64,000 nucleotides of DNA from Turbatrix aceti (Eukaryota; Nematoda; Chromadorea; Rhabditida; Panagrolaimidae). The stretch is taken from assembly GCA_963969345.1 (NCBI GenBank), contig OZ017766.1, positions 9,300,001 to 9,364,000 of the forward strand, in the 5' to 3' direction. The first letter of the stretch is position 1; each line of letters opens with the position of its first letter. The position numbers and the translations under genes are program-made. Under the pieces are notes generated by a model that saw only the letters and a program-made list of their open reading frames with translations, had not been told where the DNA came from and ran no database searches. Shown here one piece after another: positions 42,601-53,927 of the stretch.

Positions 42601-45273
42601 TTACCGGCTTCTTATCAATCACCACGAAATTCTACGAACAATGTTCTACGAAAATCAGTATACCGCCGAAGTTTTTCAGAAAATAATCACTCCTGAAAAA
42701 TCCGAAGAGTTGTTTCAAATTTTGGAGGAAAGGTGCGAAAATGACGACGGTGCATCAAAAATTGTGAAAGCGTTTCACCTGGAAAAATTCAATCTATTCA
42801 AAAGTCTTCCGATTAGGGCTAAACTTATCCGACTGCCTGATCGACTGGTTACGGTTACCGTAATCCATCACGTTGCAAGCGACGCTTCGACCACGAATTT
42901 ACTCGCCCGTGAACTCGCCAGCCTTTATGACAACCCACAAACCACATTGGAAACCCCAAAACAGTCCTATGCTCACTTTTCGGTTTTCCAAAAATCGACC
43001 GAAACAATTGAGAATCTCAAATCAAAAGTTGAAGCCTATCTGACTTGGATGGATGAAAAAATCGTGCCAAAACCTGTTTTGAGTCAATTGTCGACAGATT
43101 TCAAGATTTCGACATCGTGCAAACGCTGGAAGTGGACCTATCCTGGGCAGTCGATAAAAACAAGTTTGGCAGTCGCTCTTGCATCAACAATTCGTCAGGC
43201 CTACTTTTCACTGATGCCAGAAGGACACACAGAAGCCGTGCTACTGGGAATCCTATCAGCCAATCGGGAACTGGGATTGGAAGACGTTGCTGGAAACTTT
43301 TTGACGACCATGCTTGTGCCGTTACTCACAGATCAGCTGCCAGCAATCGAGCTACAGGACATTTTTGCGAGAGTCACTGAACTGTCCGATGTGCCCTATG
43401 CAGTTCTAGCAAAAATTTTGAAGGTTCAGAGGGGCAAGGAGTGGACGAAGCCGCAGGTGAGTATCGCAAACGGGGAAAAGTGAACCGATTTTTTTTGCTC
43501 GTGAACAAAAAAAACATGTAAAAAATTTTTGTTTGAGAAATGAAATGAACGCGAACATGGTTGACAGTGTTTGCGAACAGATAGTTTTTATCATTTTGGT
43601 AAAATTGTGTCAACCGGGTTGAAAAACGTAAACTTGGGTAATCTGCTTTTTTTTGGAGAGTTTTGGTTTTTTGTACAATTTTTCATGTCTAGAGTTGAGG
43701 AATGTTTTTTTCAGTATTTTTTGTTTTACAACAGCGATTTTGACTCTAGTTTATCCCAATTTGGATAAAACAAAATCAAAATCGTCATTGTTTGACAAAA
43801 AATGGCAAAAAAAACATTGTCCAAATTCAGTTAATATGAAAATTTGCAAGGAAACCGAAATTCTACGAGAAAAAACGCGGATCACCCAAGTTTGCGTTTT
43901 TCAACCCAACTGGACAAAATTTTGCTCGATTGATAAAAACCAAATGTTCATCCGCTTCTATTTACAAAATTGGCAACCGTTTGTTCGCTAACAAAAAAAG
44001 TGATAGTATATAAACCACGAAAACCAAAACACACAAAAATTCCTTTCAGCTCCTCCTAAACTGTCGCTACAATCTCGAAAACGATGACGCAGAATTCTCA
44101 ATACCCGAAAACATTCCTCCAAGCGACTGCCTTTTTACCGACGTCATCGATCCCGTCGTTGCGTGTCCCATCGAAGTCGACCTCGACCAGATGACCAATT
44201 CTAGTCTCCAATTCACGCTTCGTATTTCCAATTCTGTCAATGTTCTTGACGCTGACAAATTCGCCTCCGCTCTCGAAAATGGACTAGAATCCACATTTGG
44301 AACCCCAAAGAATGTTGACATCCTCGAAGCCATCAGACAAGCTGCAGCTACGGTTCTGGGAATCGCGGTTGCCGACGTGGACTGTCGAAAGTCTTTTATT
44401 GAATTGGGTGGAGATAGTATTTTATTGTTACGCCTTCGACGACTTTTGGCCCGAAAAATTAATCAAGAAGCAATTGATATGGCTCTGCTGATGTCAGCGC
44501 CGTCACTCGATCACATGGCTGCGGTCATCCACGCCGGAAAAACCGGACCCGAGGTTATCACCTTCTACGAGGATCTCCTTGGTCCAGCTACCGGTAAAAC
44601 CGTTGTTTTCACCTATCCCCTGGTTGGTGGATGCATTTCGTACACATCTCTGATATCCCAGCTGAGATCCAAGGACCTGGTATCCAAGGGGATTATCCGG
44701 GTCCTTGGATTGAAGCCTCCGGGCCGAGATGACATACCAGAGACCGTAGAAGCCCTAGCCCAGTTCCACGCTAGGCAACTTATTTCTGGATTTCGTCTGG
44801 AAAACACAAATGAGGTAATCCTCATCGGAGCTTCCTTCGGGGGTGCCCTAGCCTTTGCTATCGCCCAAGAACTCTCGCCGAGACCCGTCAAGGTCATATC
44901 CATCGACGGGACACTAAAAACTACGGAAAACGATCTGCCAGCGTCAAAAGAAGCTCATAGAACCCAAATTGCCAAGGCAATGAGCGCTATGGGAGTTTTT
45001 CCGGGCAAACAGGATATCGACGCGGCCTCGGATCTCGCGTGGGATCTCCTGGGCATGGCAGTGGGTTACGAGGCGCCAATTGCGGCAAGTCATGTACAAA
45101 ATGTGGCTCTACTCGCTACGGCCGATTCTGCGGACAAGCTACAGGCTATTTGGAAAGCCAAGTGCCAGAAGCAAGGCCAATTCACGTATTGGTACATCGA
45201 AGGGAACCACGAAACTATGCTTGGAGTGCCGTTTGTCGATAATGTTGCTAATATTGTTTTTGAGCTTTTTTGA
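33682..45273 (+). CDS. Nonribosomal peptide synthetase, C-A-T-C-T-C-A-T-C-T-TE
   Basis: Seven exons (33682-33797, 33843-34969, 35020-39292, 39340-39837, 39883-42223, 42431-43456, 44050-45273) keep phase and give 3,534 residues. C1: HHLLIDG at about 332. A1: LTFTSGSTGVPKA about 816, FGVTE, YFDSGDR, GRNDGQVKIRG, NSNGKVDK about 1156. T1: LGADSLKLL about 1222. C2: NHIAVDG about 1384. T2: GGHSLAAL about 1715, with no A domain before it. C3: SHVVCDG about 1902. A2: IIFTSGTTGQPKG about 2354, CGPTE, YPSGD, GRKDSQIKIRG, GNNKVD about 2677. T3: GGHSLTA about 2738. C4: HHVASDA about 2928. T4: LGGDSILLL about 3247. Thioesterase: GASFGG about 3386 and GNH about 3512. It activates amino acids, passes them between phosphopantetheine arms and releases the product. 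C. elegans NRPS-1, which works with PKS-1 on nemamides, is the likely relative; a starting C domain fits receipt of a chain from another synthase. No signal peptide. Spliceosomal introns rule out bacterial contamination. Confidence 0.93.
43601..43923. repeat. Foldback element inside an NRPS intron
   Basis: In the 593-bp intron 43457-44049, GGTTGAAAAACGTAAACTTG near 43617 is mirrored by CAAGTTTGCGTTTTTCAACC near 43888, and matching continues imperfectly inward to a centre near 43755. The arms are about 150 bases. This accounts for over half of the largest intron in the gene. Confidence 0.75.
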
Positions 45274-45724
45274 TCGTAAAAAATGTGAAATTGTGATGTT
45301 TATAAATTTGGCTAATTGTAGCATTTGAGAATCGTCTATCTTGAATTTCTGAGGTTAACATTCTGGTCGATGTTTCCAGAATTTTAACCGGCAAATTTTT
45401 GTTTTGTAGAATTGTTTTTTTGGTTGTTGTTTTCTTTGATTGTTTGATATTGTATTTTTTTTGGTAATTTTTTTTCGTTTTTTATTTATTTATTTCACCA
45501 TTACTCAGTGATAAAATAAATAAATAAGAGTAAAAAAAATTGAAACTCAAAATTTAGAGTAAAAAATTGAGTTTCTATCACATCAATTTTTTAGTCTAAA
45601 TTTACCCGAAAGATACGATTTTTACAAAAAAACACAAAAAGTTGAAAAAAAAAACAACACAAAACACACAATCATCAAACTCAAATCAGACAACTTTCAA
45701 ACAAAAAAGACAACATTTACCTCT
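45274..45724. terminator. Convergent 3' region between NRPS and a minus-strand gene
   Basis: AT-rich, with an inverted repeat TTATTTATTTATTT / AAATAAATAAATAA around 45482-45530 that supplies AATAAA signals on both strands. It probably serves as poly(A) region for both converging genes. Confidence 0.45.
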
Positions 45725-46637
45725 TCAACCAAAAGTCTGCGCGGCAAACAGGTGAACCAGTGCATTGGGATCACAGCCAATAGAAACATAGAAATCGAAA
45801 TCCTTTGGAGAGCCAGGAAAAGCGTTGGTAAGTACGACAAAACTGTTCGGATCCTCCTGGATAACGGAAAACTGAGTTTTGGCATCGTCGGTGAGAAGTC
45901 GCAGGTTGCATGTCTGCTCGAAAAACCACAGAAGCATGCCAAAACGCTCGGCAACAGTTGAACGAGGAAAAGTAGAGGTCATTTTCGAAAAATCAAGCAG
46001 AGACACATTTTTCCTATAAAAATACAAAAATTGTGATTGAGGCCTAAAAAATTTAAAAAAAAACTTACAACGTTCCAATTCTGGCAGATTTTCGGATGAA
46101 TTCGTTGAATTTATGGAAATTGGCTGCGAGATCACCGATTTCGGGAATGGTCAAAAACCAGAGTTTGATTCCGCGGCCCTCAACTTTTTCCGCAGCGGCA
46201 TTGAGCGCCTCGAGAATCTTGGCACCGATTTCGGCGGGATCTTTGTCGCGATTGAAACGGATGTCATCGAAGCCGAAGGAGAGCACGTGAACGGCATCGC
46301 GGGTGTCGTACTTCAAAATGTCGTTGGCGTGGTCTTTGATCTGGATTCTATAAAAAACGGAAATAACCAGAAAAAAAGTCAAAGACCGTCAAAAAACAAA
46401 CCTTGAAGCACAATAGTCGTCATTGGCCTGACGATCCTCGGAATAGAATGGCAAAACGGGCACCGTAGCGTTGTCAGCAAAGGTGTAAAAAATAGAATCA
46501 TTGATAACCAAAAATTCCTTCTTGTACGCGTTTGCGAAATCCGGAGTGCCCTGGCAGAAAAACAGAGCGTCCACGGGAATTTGCTTGTCGCAGCAGGGCA
46601 GATTCACTTGATCGCAGGTGTCTTCTGACATCGACAT
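45725..46637 (-). CDS. GDSL-motif family protein 3, function unknown
   Basis: Exons on the minus strand, 46402-46637, 46069-46347 and 45725-46013, give 267 residues. It is homologous to the genes at 14228 and 16849: LPCCDKQIPVD near the start, FLVINDSIFYTF where they have QIGDSLF, HVLSFGFDDIRFN, WFLTIPEIGDLAANF, and VAERFGMLLWFFEQ. Intron positions and the 279-base middle exon are identical. The Gly before Asp-Ser is Asn, and the D-x-x-H candidate is absent (VAERF), so if this was a hydrolase fold, activity is probably lost here. The C-terminal tail is shorter than in the 16849 gene. No signal peptide. Confidence 0.85.
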
Positions 46638-46900
46638 GGCTGAAAGGTGACGGAAAACTGGAAAAAGCGATCGGAAGGTAAAAAAAATATGAAAAACGTA
46701 AGAAAACGAGCAAAAAGATGAAGCAAAGGTCTCGACACGACAAGTAAAAATTTTCGCTGCGAGACTCGTTTTTGGTATAGGCTATGTTTTCTCCACTTTT
46801 TTTACAATTGACGTTATTTTACACGTTCTGTGATTTCTACGAAGTTGTAATTTATGTAAAAATGTTTGCGGTTATGAAAACGAACAAAAAAGGCACATTT

Positions 46901-47856
46901 TTAGCCCAAAAATATATCAGCAAATTGTTTAGACAGTGAATCGTAGTCATCGCCGCGGGGAACGGTAGCTTCGGTGAGGCACTTGCGAAGATTCTGTAAA
47001 TCACTGCTTGGAACATTGGCTGTTGCGACGATGGCATCACCAGAAACGTCAACTTTCACGACGAAGCTGTTCGGGTCCTGCAGAACGGCATACTGAGATC
47101 GTGCATCGTCAGTGAGAAGTTTCAGGTTGCATGTCTGCTCGAAAAACGAAAGAAGCATGAAAACACGCTCATCAACGGTGGAATCAGGACGAGTGAGTGC
47201 CATTTTTGAAAAATCAACCAAAGACACGTTTTTGCTAAAAAAAATGGAGTTGTTTTTAGGCCTAAAAATGTTTGAAACTCACAGTTTTCCGGATCCTGCA
47301 GCATGACGGAAAAAAGTGTTGAATTCGCGAAATTTGGCAGCGAGATCGCCGATTTCGGGAATGGTGACAAACCAAAGTTGGATGTCGTTGTCCTTGACTT
47401 CGACGGCTGCGTCATTGAGCGCCTCGAGAACCTTGGCAGCGATTTCAGTGGGTTTTTTGTCGAGATTGAAGCGGATGTCATCGAAGCCGAAGGAGAGCAC
47501 GTGAACGGCATCGCGGGAGTTGTATATCAAAGCATTGTCCACATGCCATTCAATTTGCGACCTAAAAAATCATAAAAATGAAGTTAATGAACAATTAGAG
47601 CACGGGCTTACCTTGACTCCATCAAGCCATCGTATTCGTGACGATTCGTAGTAGGAAAAAACATCATTGCTGCCATGGATTTGTCTGCAATGTGACCGAA
47701 TAAGTAGAAAATAGAGTCATTAATAACAAAAAATGGTTTCTTGTATTCTTTGTCGTAATCTGGGGTAACACCGCCAAGCGCATGAGCATCCACAGAAAGT
47801 TTGCCGTTGCCGCAAGGCAGGACCATTCGATCGCCTTTACCTTCTGTCCACAACAT
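46901..47856 (-). CDS. GDSL-motif family protein 4, function unknown
   Basis: Exons on the minus strand, 47612-47856, 47283-47561 and 46901-47234, give 285 residues. The start Met (MLWTEGKGDRMVLPC) aligns with MSWIGEGD of the plus-strand copies. Other landmarks: FFVINDSIFYLFG, HVLSFGFDDIRFN, FVTIPEIGDLAAKF, and VDERVFMLLSFFEQ. The middle exon is again 279 bases. It lies head-to-tail with the preceding copy, about 260 bases upstream of it, so this is a tandem pair about 30 kb from the other pair and on the opposite strand. Function unknown. Confidence 0.85.
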
Positions 47857-48387
47857 TGCTGAAAAACAAAAAAAAATAGGTAAAAAAGAGAAAGAAGACG
47901 CGTTTACAGACGGTTTTGAAATACATAAATGAAACGAGTCAAAAAGACAAAAAAAATGTAGGCAACAATCGCGCAACGGATCCATTAACGGACAGTAAAA
48001 ATTTTCGCTGTAAGACACATTTTTTTACAAAACTGATGTTTTTTGGTTTTTGAAAATTTTATATCCGTTTATTTATAATTTTCTTTTTAAAGAAAAACAT
48101 TTTATAGATTTGAAAATGAAAATTACGGTTCCCGAACAGAAATTATTCAGAATTCGTATTCACCCCAAAAATTGTGCAATTTTCGTTTCAAAAACCGCGA
48201 TTTTAAAAAATTTGCTGCTTTTATAAATTTTTTTTATTCCAGATACCAAAAAAAGAACCGGCTCGATTTTTATCATTCGAGCTTCGCACTTGTCACAATT
48301 TATTTCATCAAAAAATTTATAACAGACAATTTTGGGGCTCAAGCTTTTTGGAAAAAAAGTGGAAGAAAAAAGTCACACATCACAAAA
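47857..48387. other. Spacer between minus-strand genes
   Basis: No gene supported. It holds the upstream region of the gene starting at 47856 and the 3' flank of the gene ending at 48388. AT-rich; no repeat of note. Confidence 0.4.
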
Positions 48388-50081
48388 TCAAAAAATGTCA
48401 TCAATGTCACCCAGATCGAATGCGAACGAGAATTCAACGTTGTCCGTGATATTCTTCTGACGATTCGAAATAGTCGGGTATCCAGGATCGGTCGTGAAGA
48501 CAAAATCCGCAGCACCAAAAAGTCGTTTGGCATTTGCATTGCGACGAGCTTGATTGACGCGTCTGTAGTCGCAGAGAGAAGTTCTCAAACCCACTTTGAC
48601 CTTGACACCGGCAGGAAGGTGGCGAAGCTTGGCAGCGACTGTTTTGTACTCGCGCCGACAGTCCGAAAGCGAGCATCGCCATTCGAGGTCCAAATCCAGG
48701 TGGACGTTTTTGACGTTCGGGAAAAATGTGCACGCAAAGTCGAGCATGTCTACGACATCCGACATCGGAGAGTGTCCCAAATCCCAGACGAGATAGAGCG
48801 TGTGCAGGTTTTCGAACTTTTCAGCGAACGAGTGAATGGGTCCTGAATCGTAAAACGGCATTTCTTGGGTGAAGAGTTGAAGGAGGTTCTGGGGATGCAT
48901 GTTGACGACTTTCTGAAAAAGTAACAAGTTGAAATTTGCAAAAAAAAAGTTCAAAATGGGGTTGAACAAAAATCGCAAAAAATGGTGTTTTTTTGTTTGT
49001 CTTGCAGCGATTTTTTTTGATAAAAACGCATTTTTGGGGTGTTTTTGGAAAAAAAGAAAACCAAAAACGTGAAAGTGTTTTTTAACCCACAAATAATTTT
49101 TTCAAAATCAAAAAATGGCAAAAATAACATTTTTTTGAAAAAAACGTGTTTTTTGTACTTTACGCCATTTATTTGCCTATTTTTAGGCCATTTTTGTTCA
49201 AGTGAAACCAACAGGCGTTCAACGATTAAAAATCGTAAAAAAACTGCTACAAAAAATTGTTTCGAAAAAATCCTATTTTGAAAGAATTATTCGCATTTTT
49301 TCTATTTTTGGCGATTTTACGTGTTTTAGGCCAAATTTTCATTAACAAAAACCAACTCACCACAAAATCGTCCGTATCATTGTAATATTCGTCCTTGGCC
49401 CTCAGAATGAGTGTCTCAAAACGCGGGAGCAAGTTTTGAACTTCGCTGAGCTGATTATCATTGATAGACAGTCGCTGAGTGATGGGAATCAGGTTCTTGA
49501 CAGCCTCCAACGATGCAGATCCTTCAACTTCTGTGAGGTTCAAATCTGCGAGGTCTGAAAAAAATGCGTGCAACAAAAGAGTTTTTCGGGGGATAAAAAC
49601 AACTCACTGTTGCAACGATGAATTTTGTCCAGAAAGACAGGATCAGCGTGGTTCAGATCAAGCTTGAGCGTCAGGATACGAATGAACTTGGCTATCCAGT
49701 GGTAGGAATCCGCATTGACGACGGGCATTTCGACGGGGCAGTAACTCGAGAGCTGAAATCAGATTTTTTGTAGCAAAATTTGTAATTTTTCAGTTTTTTT
49801 CTGCGAAAATCGAAATTTTAGTAAAAATCTGTCTTAATTTTGTACCAAAAACTTCTAAATAGGGCTCTCGGCAGCACAGGTATAAAATAAAACAAAAAAA
49901 AACCTACAGTGAAACAGATACGGTCCTGACAGTAGTCGACATTCACTTTACGGATGAAAACGCCAAACGTCCGGGAGAGTTCTGGAGACGACAGGACAAC
50001 GCGTCCGAGGAAGTCAGCATTCTTGGTCCAGATAACACCCTTGATAATCTCACGATGATATTTGGATCGCAACGGAAGCAT
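48388..50081 (-). CDS. Four-exon family protein 1, function unknown
   Basis: Exons on the minus strand, 49908-50081, 49608-49752, 49361-49554 and 48388-48912, give 345 residues. It opens MLPLRSKYHREI and carries FLGRVVLSSPELSRTF at about residues 24-39, the family's most constant segment, and ends with SNRQKNITDNVEFSF. Exon lengths 174, 145, 194 and 525 recur in the paralogues at 55279, 56749 and 59572. The middle has leucine-rich segments (ENLHTLYLVWDL, FFPNVKNVHLDLDLEW) that suggest repeats of the leucine-rich type. The pattern resembles nematode F-box/FTH-type families in size and layout, but I see no F-box and would not assign one. No signal peptide or membrane segment. Confidence 0.82.
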
Positions 50082-50371
50082 TTTGACACGTCAAAATGGT
50101 CAAAAACCCTGAAAAAGGAGTAAAAAGCAGATTTGAGGATCCAAAAAATTGCACAGAGCACGGAGTAATAAATTACAGAACAAAAAAATGTTACTAAAAT
50201 GAAAAAAAAACTATAAAACATGAAAAAAATAAATAAGAAAAAATAGAAAAGTAGGCCAAAAATTGCGTTGCGTGAATCTTTAGAATAACAAATGCGCGCA
50301 GCATGCGAAGCACGCTTGAGTCGCCACCGTGTCGTAAACTACAATATAACTTTTCGCTGTGGAAATCATCC

Positions 50372-50605
50372 GTAGTAAGAACAAGAATTTCCCGCATCTA
50401 ACCAGGTCGGATCGTATTGATAGGCGTTCTCAGATTCACCAGTTGTTGTGACAGCGTCCGTTTGTGTTGTGGCCACCACAGTGTGTGTTGTAGTGGTCAC
50501 CGTACTTTTGCGTTTTGCCGTCATTATCCTTTTCTTCGTTGTACGCGACGGCTGGGGAGTGCCTTGGACCTTGCCTTCCTGTAGTCGGAGGTAGATTTCG
50601 TAGAT
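50372..50605 (-). pseudogene. Inverted partial copy of the last exon of the 50769-52986 gene
   Basis: The reverse complement matches about 52715-52950 nearly base for base, including the Thr-rich stalk codons and PTWLDAGNSCSYY. The copy stops just before the membrane anchor, where TGGTGG is replaced by GGATGA. It has no acceptor or start of its own. It lies about 160 bases upstream of the parent gene in the opposite orientation. Confidence 0.85.
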
Positions 50606-50768
50606 AAAAAAACGTTATCACGCTGTCAACTGTACATAGTATGAAAATTGCATGTAAAAACATTTGCATGTGCCTTTCTGTGGAGAAAGCTATAAAAATT
50701 CAAAAACAATGAGTTTATTATTTGTTTTGTCATTTTCGTCTACTGAAACCACAAAATCGACGGAAAGA

Positions 50769-52986
50769 ATGAGGCGTTCGCGTTCGTCGATTGCTACACT
50801 TGTCGCCGTGCTGATTGCTTTGCTTGTTTCCCGCCCAGTCGAAGCCAAGTTTATGGATATGTACGACAGTAAGTTTCAGGGATTCCGTTTCTCAATAAAT
50901 TTGAGTTTTGCAGAACTATTTCAGGTCGAGCTCCTTGACGACTGCTCGGTCTACGTCTACGACCGAGTTCTATTCGTAGATGCTCCAAACGATTGGTGTC
51001 AACGTCCAAAGTCTAGCTTGAATGCGCAAATTACTATTGACAAATTTGTAAAACTACATGCGTTCTACTTAGGTGACGATAACATTGTCAAATTTGTCGT
51101 TTTGGTTACGAATGGACACACGGAAAAGGGTAAGATTTTTTTATTATGTACGTATTTTACAGCTAGTAATTTTTAGCGAACTTGACTGGTCAGCATCATT
51201 TCGAATACAAGGACGAGGGTGATACACTCACGGAGTATGGAAGATATTTCATGAAGGGTTATGACTATAAAAAGACTGGAATATCAAGTAGCGTTCGAAG
51301 CCTGCAAGTATGGCAAAACAAAATCAAAAAACTTTGCATTTGAAGTATTCTGGAGTATGAAGGGCATTATTCGCTTTTCTCCTGATACTTTTGTATGTGT
51401 TTTATGAATAACATTAAAAATTAATGCATTTTAGGCACTAGATGATTGCGACTCAAATGTCATGATACATTACCCCCTAATTGCTCAGGACACTTGGGCC
51501 TTAACGGATTCTGACTTTCAAGTATACATCAATCCACGGTATCCAAATGAACGGATATGCACGTTGCGTGATCAGAAGTTTACTCTTCGTCCCATCAAGC
51601 AATCCATACAAACTTGTGCCTTGGCCTACAACATGGTGGACGACTTTAGTGCTTCGTGTATGTTTTAAAATACTTATTCATTTGGAAACAAAATATTATA
51701 GTTATTAGATTTTTTTTCAGTTCCAATACCGTATTCGAAACAAATCAACGGTTTCAAATCAAACTTCATCGGAGCTCGTAAAGATGCCAGCAAATTATTG
51801 TTTAACGGAAAAACATACAAACGACCAAAGATCGAAAATGATTGTAAGTGAATTTTAAAACTATTTACGTTAAATTACACAATAAAATTTTTTTTATTTT
51901 CAGACACCGAACAACCGTTCTTATTTTATGATACAACAGCAAAAAAATACTCGCCCCTTTTTTTGTATTACAAATTCACGGGATCCAATCGAAAATTTGC
52001 GGTACGTTTTGTCTATGCGGATGCTTTTCACGACATCTTCACGCCTATGGAGTACATGACGCAATGCAAATTTGCAACTCAAGACAAGGTGGCGGCTGCT
52101 CCCCGGGTAATCAAGCAGAACGAAGTGTCCATTTCTATCGAAGGTACGAAATGGCAGAAAAATGCGGCGTCAACATGTTTTTCATTTTCAGTGTTCTTCA
52201 TTATCAACAACGCGGAATTTCAATTCTGTGTCTTTAACGTCGAATTCAAGTACAAGACTGCCGAACACAAAGTTGACCTCAAGTTGACATCCGACATAAA
52301 CGCCTATGTACACGTTCAGCAGCGTACCACCGCCGCTGCAAACTGTGATTTCGGTGGCCGTACAGTTCGCTGGCTGCTCGCCTACTCATCGAACCACGAC
52401 GCCGAACTCGTCAGCCTCGACGACAGCGTGTCGAGTCCTGTTTTTTCATGCCCAAACTGCGGTCCGGCTTCCAAGATGTACTGCGACGTGAACCCCAATG
52501 CAAAGCATCACTCTGCAGTGTTTATCCAAGGCGTCGACAACGGCAAGACTTACGTCACGTACGTCAAGCTCATCAATGGCCGAGGCTACGAACTGAAGGT
52601 GGAATACCACAGCAGAGTACTGAACGGCGAATACTATTTTGTACAAAACCTGGATTTGAGTGAGTGTGCAAAAACATTGATAGAAAATGTTATTTTTTGC
52701 TTTAGAATTGGAGCTTCAAGAAATCTACACCCGACTACAGGAAGGCAAGGTCCAAGGCACTCCCCAGCCGTCGCGTACAACGAAGAAAAGGATAATGACG
52801 GCAAAACGCAAAAGTACGGTGACCACTACAACACACACTGTAGTGGCCACAACACAAACGGACTCTGTCACAACAACTGATGAATCTGAGAACGCCTATC
52901 AATACGATCCGACCTGGTTAGATGCGGGAAATTCTTGTTCTTACTACTGGTGGCTCATTTTGTTTGCTCTTGTTTTTCTGGCTTAG
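50769..52986 (+). CDS. Secreted type I membrane protein, unrecognised, one frameshift
   Basis: Eight exons (50769-50868, 50914-51129, 51177-51392, 51435-51657, 51721-51843, 51904-52143, 52192-52659, 52706-52986) would give 621 residues if one base is discounted in exon 3. The start is chosen for the signal peptide RRSRSSIATLVAVLIALLV; an earlier in-frame ATG at 50709 is possible. A TATAAA-like box lies at about 50690. The ectodomain is cysteine-containing with two loosely similar halves (FEACKYG and MTQCKFATQ contexts), then a Thr-rich stalk (TVTTTTHTVVATTQT) and a C-terminal anchor WWLILFALVFLA. In exon 3 the frame changes at a run of five A near 51270 (TATAAAAAGACTGG); with four A the exon has correct phase at both ends and stays open. 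This is either an assembly error or a young lesion. I know no family for it. Confidence 0.72.
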
Positions 52987-53213
52987 AACAATGATGATTT
53001 ACATAAAATACAAAAAAAGCCAAACAAAAAAAAATTTTGCCAAACCCATCCTGCTCTCGTAAATACTCGCTATCACGCATTTTTTTGCGTGACTAAATCT
53101 CAACTTTGTAAAAAATTGTAAATTCTAGGTTTGGTATGGCACAGGTTTGGCCTATGGCGCGCCATTTTGTACAATCTTTTGCCGCGCTTTCGTTGCGAAT
53201 CAGTATAGCAAAA

Positions 53214-53927
53214 ATGGACTTTACGTTTTTCTGCTCCGCTGTTAGCTACTTTCAGGTGTTTATCATAATTCTATGCATAATTGTCTTGTTCGGTATCCGA
53301 AAAGCATATGAATACAAAGATGTCCGCTCTGATCCGTTTATCTACATCTCCTACCTGGCGATGTTTTTTTACATCGGAACAATGGTGGATTGGGAGCATA
53401 CGGTTCTGACGGGCATTGCAACTGAGGTTCGATTTTAATTTTTATTAAATTTGCAATTTAGAATTTACGTTTTTAGAAAAATGTTACGATTGCTCCAGTA
53501 GGATCGTTGAAATTATGGAAATGGGCAATAAATATGTTTCCCCTATACATTCCCGTCATCCTGAACATCAATTGGTTTTTCTACTTTTTTCTGCATTCTG
53601 CTTGGCTCCGCCTCTTCAAACCTCCTCACAGCAGCAACCTTGCACCTGCAATCATGGTTTTACCAGCGCATTTTGTTATCATGAATTTTCTCTTACAATG
53701 CCAACTTGGTACGAAAATTAATGAATTGCATCATCGTCGAAATTGTCCAAGCGCAGGCAAAGATTTTTTGTTGAATGTAAGAGTCCCACAGTTTTTGTAA
53801 AAAAAGTCTCAGAAAAGTGTAAAAATATATAAATTTCAGTGGTTTATATTCGTCATGGCCGAACCAATGTACTCTTCGTACTTCGTGTACCTTCCTTGTT
53901 GGTTCGGCATTTTATGGAAATGGCTTC
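53214..53927 (+). CDS. Multi-pass membrane protein, 3' end lost in assembly gap
   Basis: Exons 53214-53426, 53477-53776 and 53840 onward run into the gap at 53928. About 200 residues are visible. There are at least four hydrophobic segments: FQVFIIILCIIVLFGI, FIYISYLAMFFYIGT, FPLYIPVILNINWFFYFF, and the one entering the gap (YFVYLPCWFGILWKW). Loops are short and partly basic. It may be a small nematode membrane-protein family, possibly chemoreceptor-like, but no signature motif allows a name. A foldback element lies across the gap from exon 3, so the gene may be interrupted. Confidence 0.6.

Noticed and set aside
33682..45273. NRPS as bacterial contamination or recent transfer from bacteria
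   Set aside because: The gene has six spliceosomal-type introns with correct phase, and AT-rich eukaryotic flanks continue without a break.
48172..48846. 224-codon plus-strand frame overlapping the minus-strand gene at 48388
   Set aside because: It is the complement of a supported family exon and has no homology within the window.
52685..52880. Open frame reading HPTTGRQGPRHSPAVAYNEEK, matched by one at 50436-50669 on the other strand
   Set aside because: It is an out-of-frame reading of the Thr-rich stalk exon and of its inverted copy; the true frame follows from splicing at 52705 and ends with a membrane anchor.
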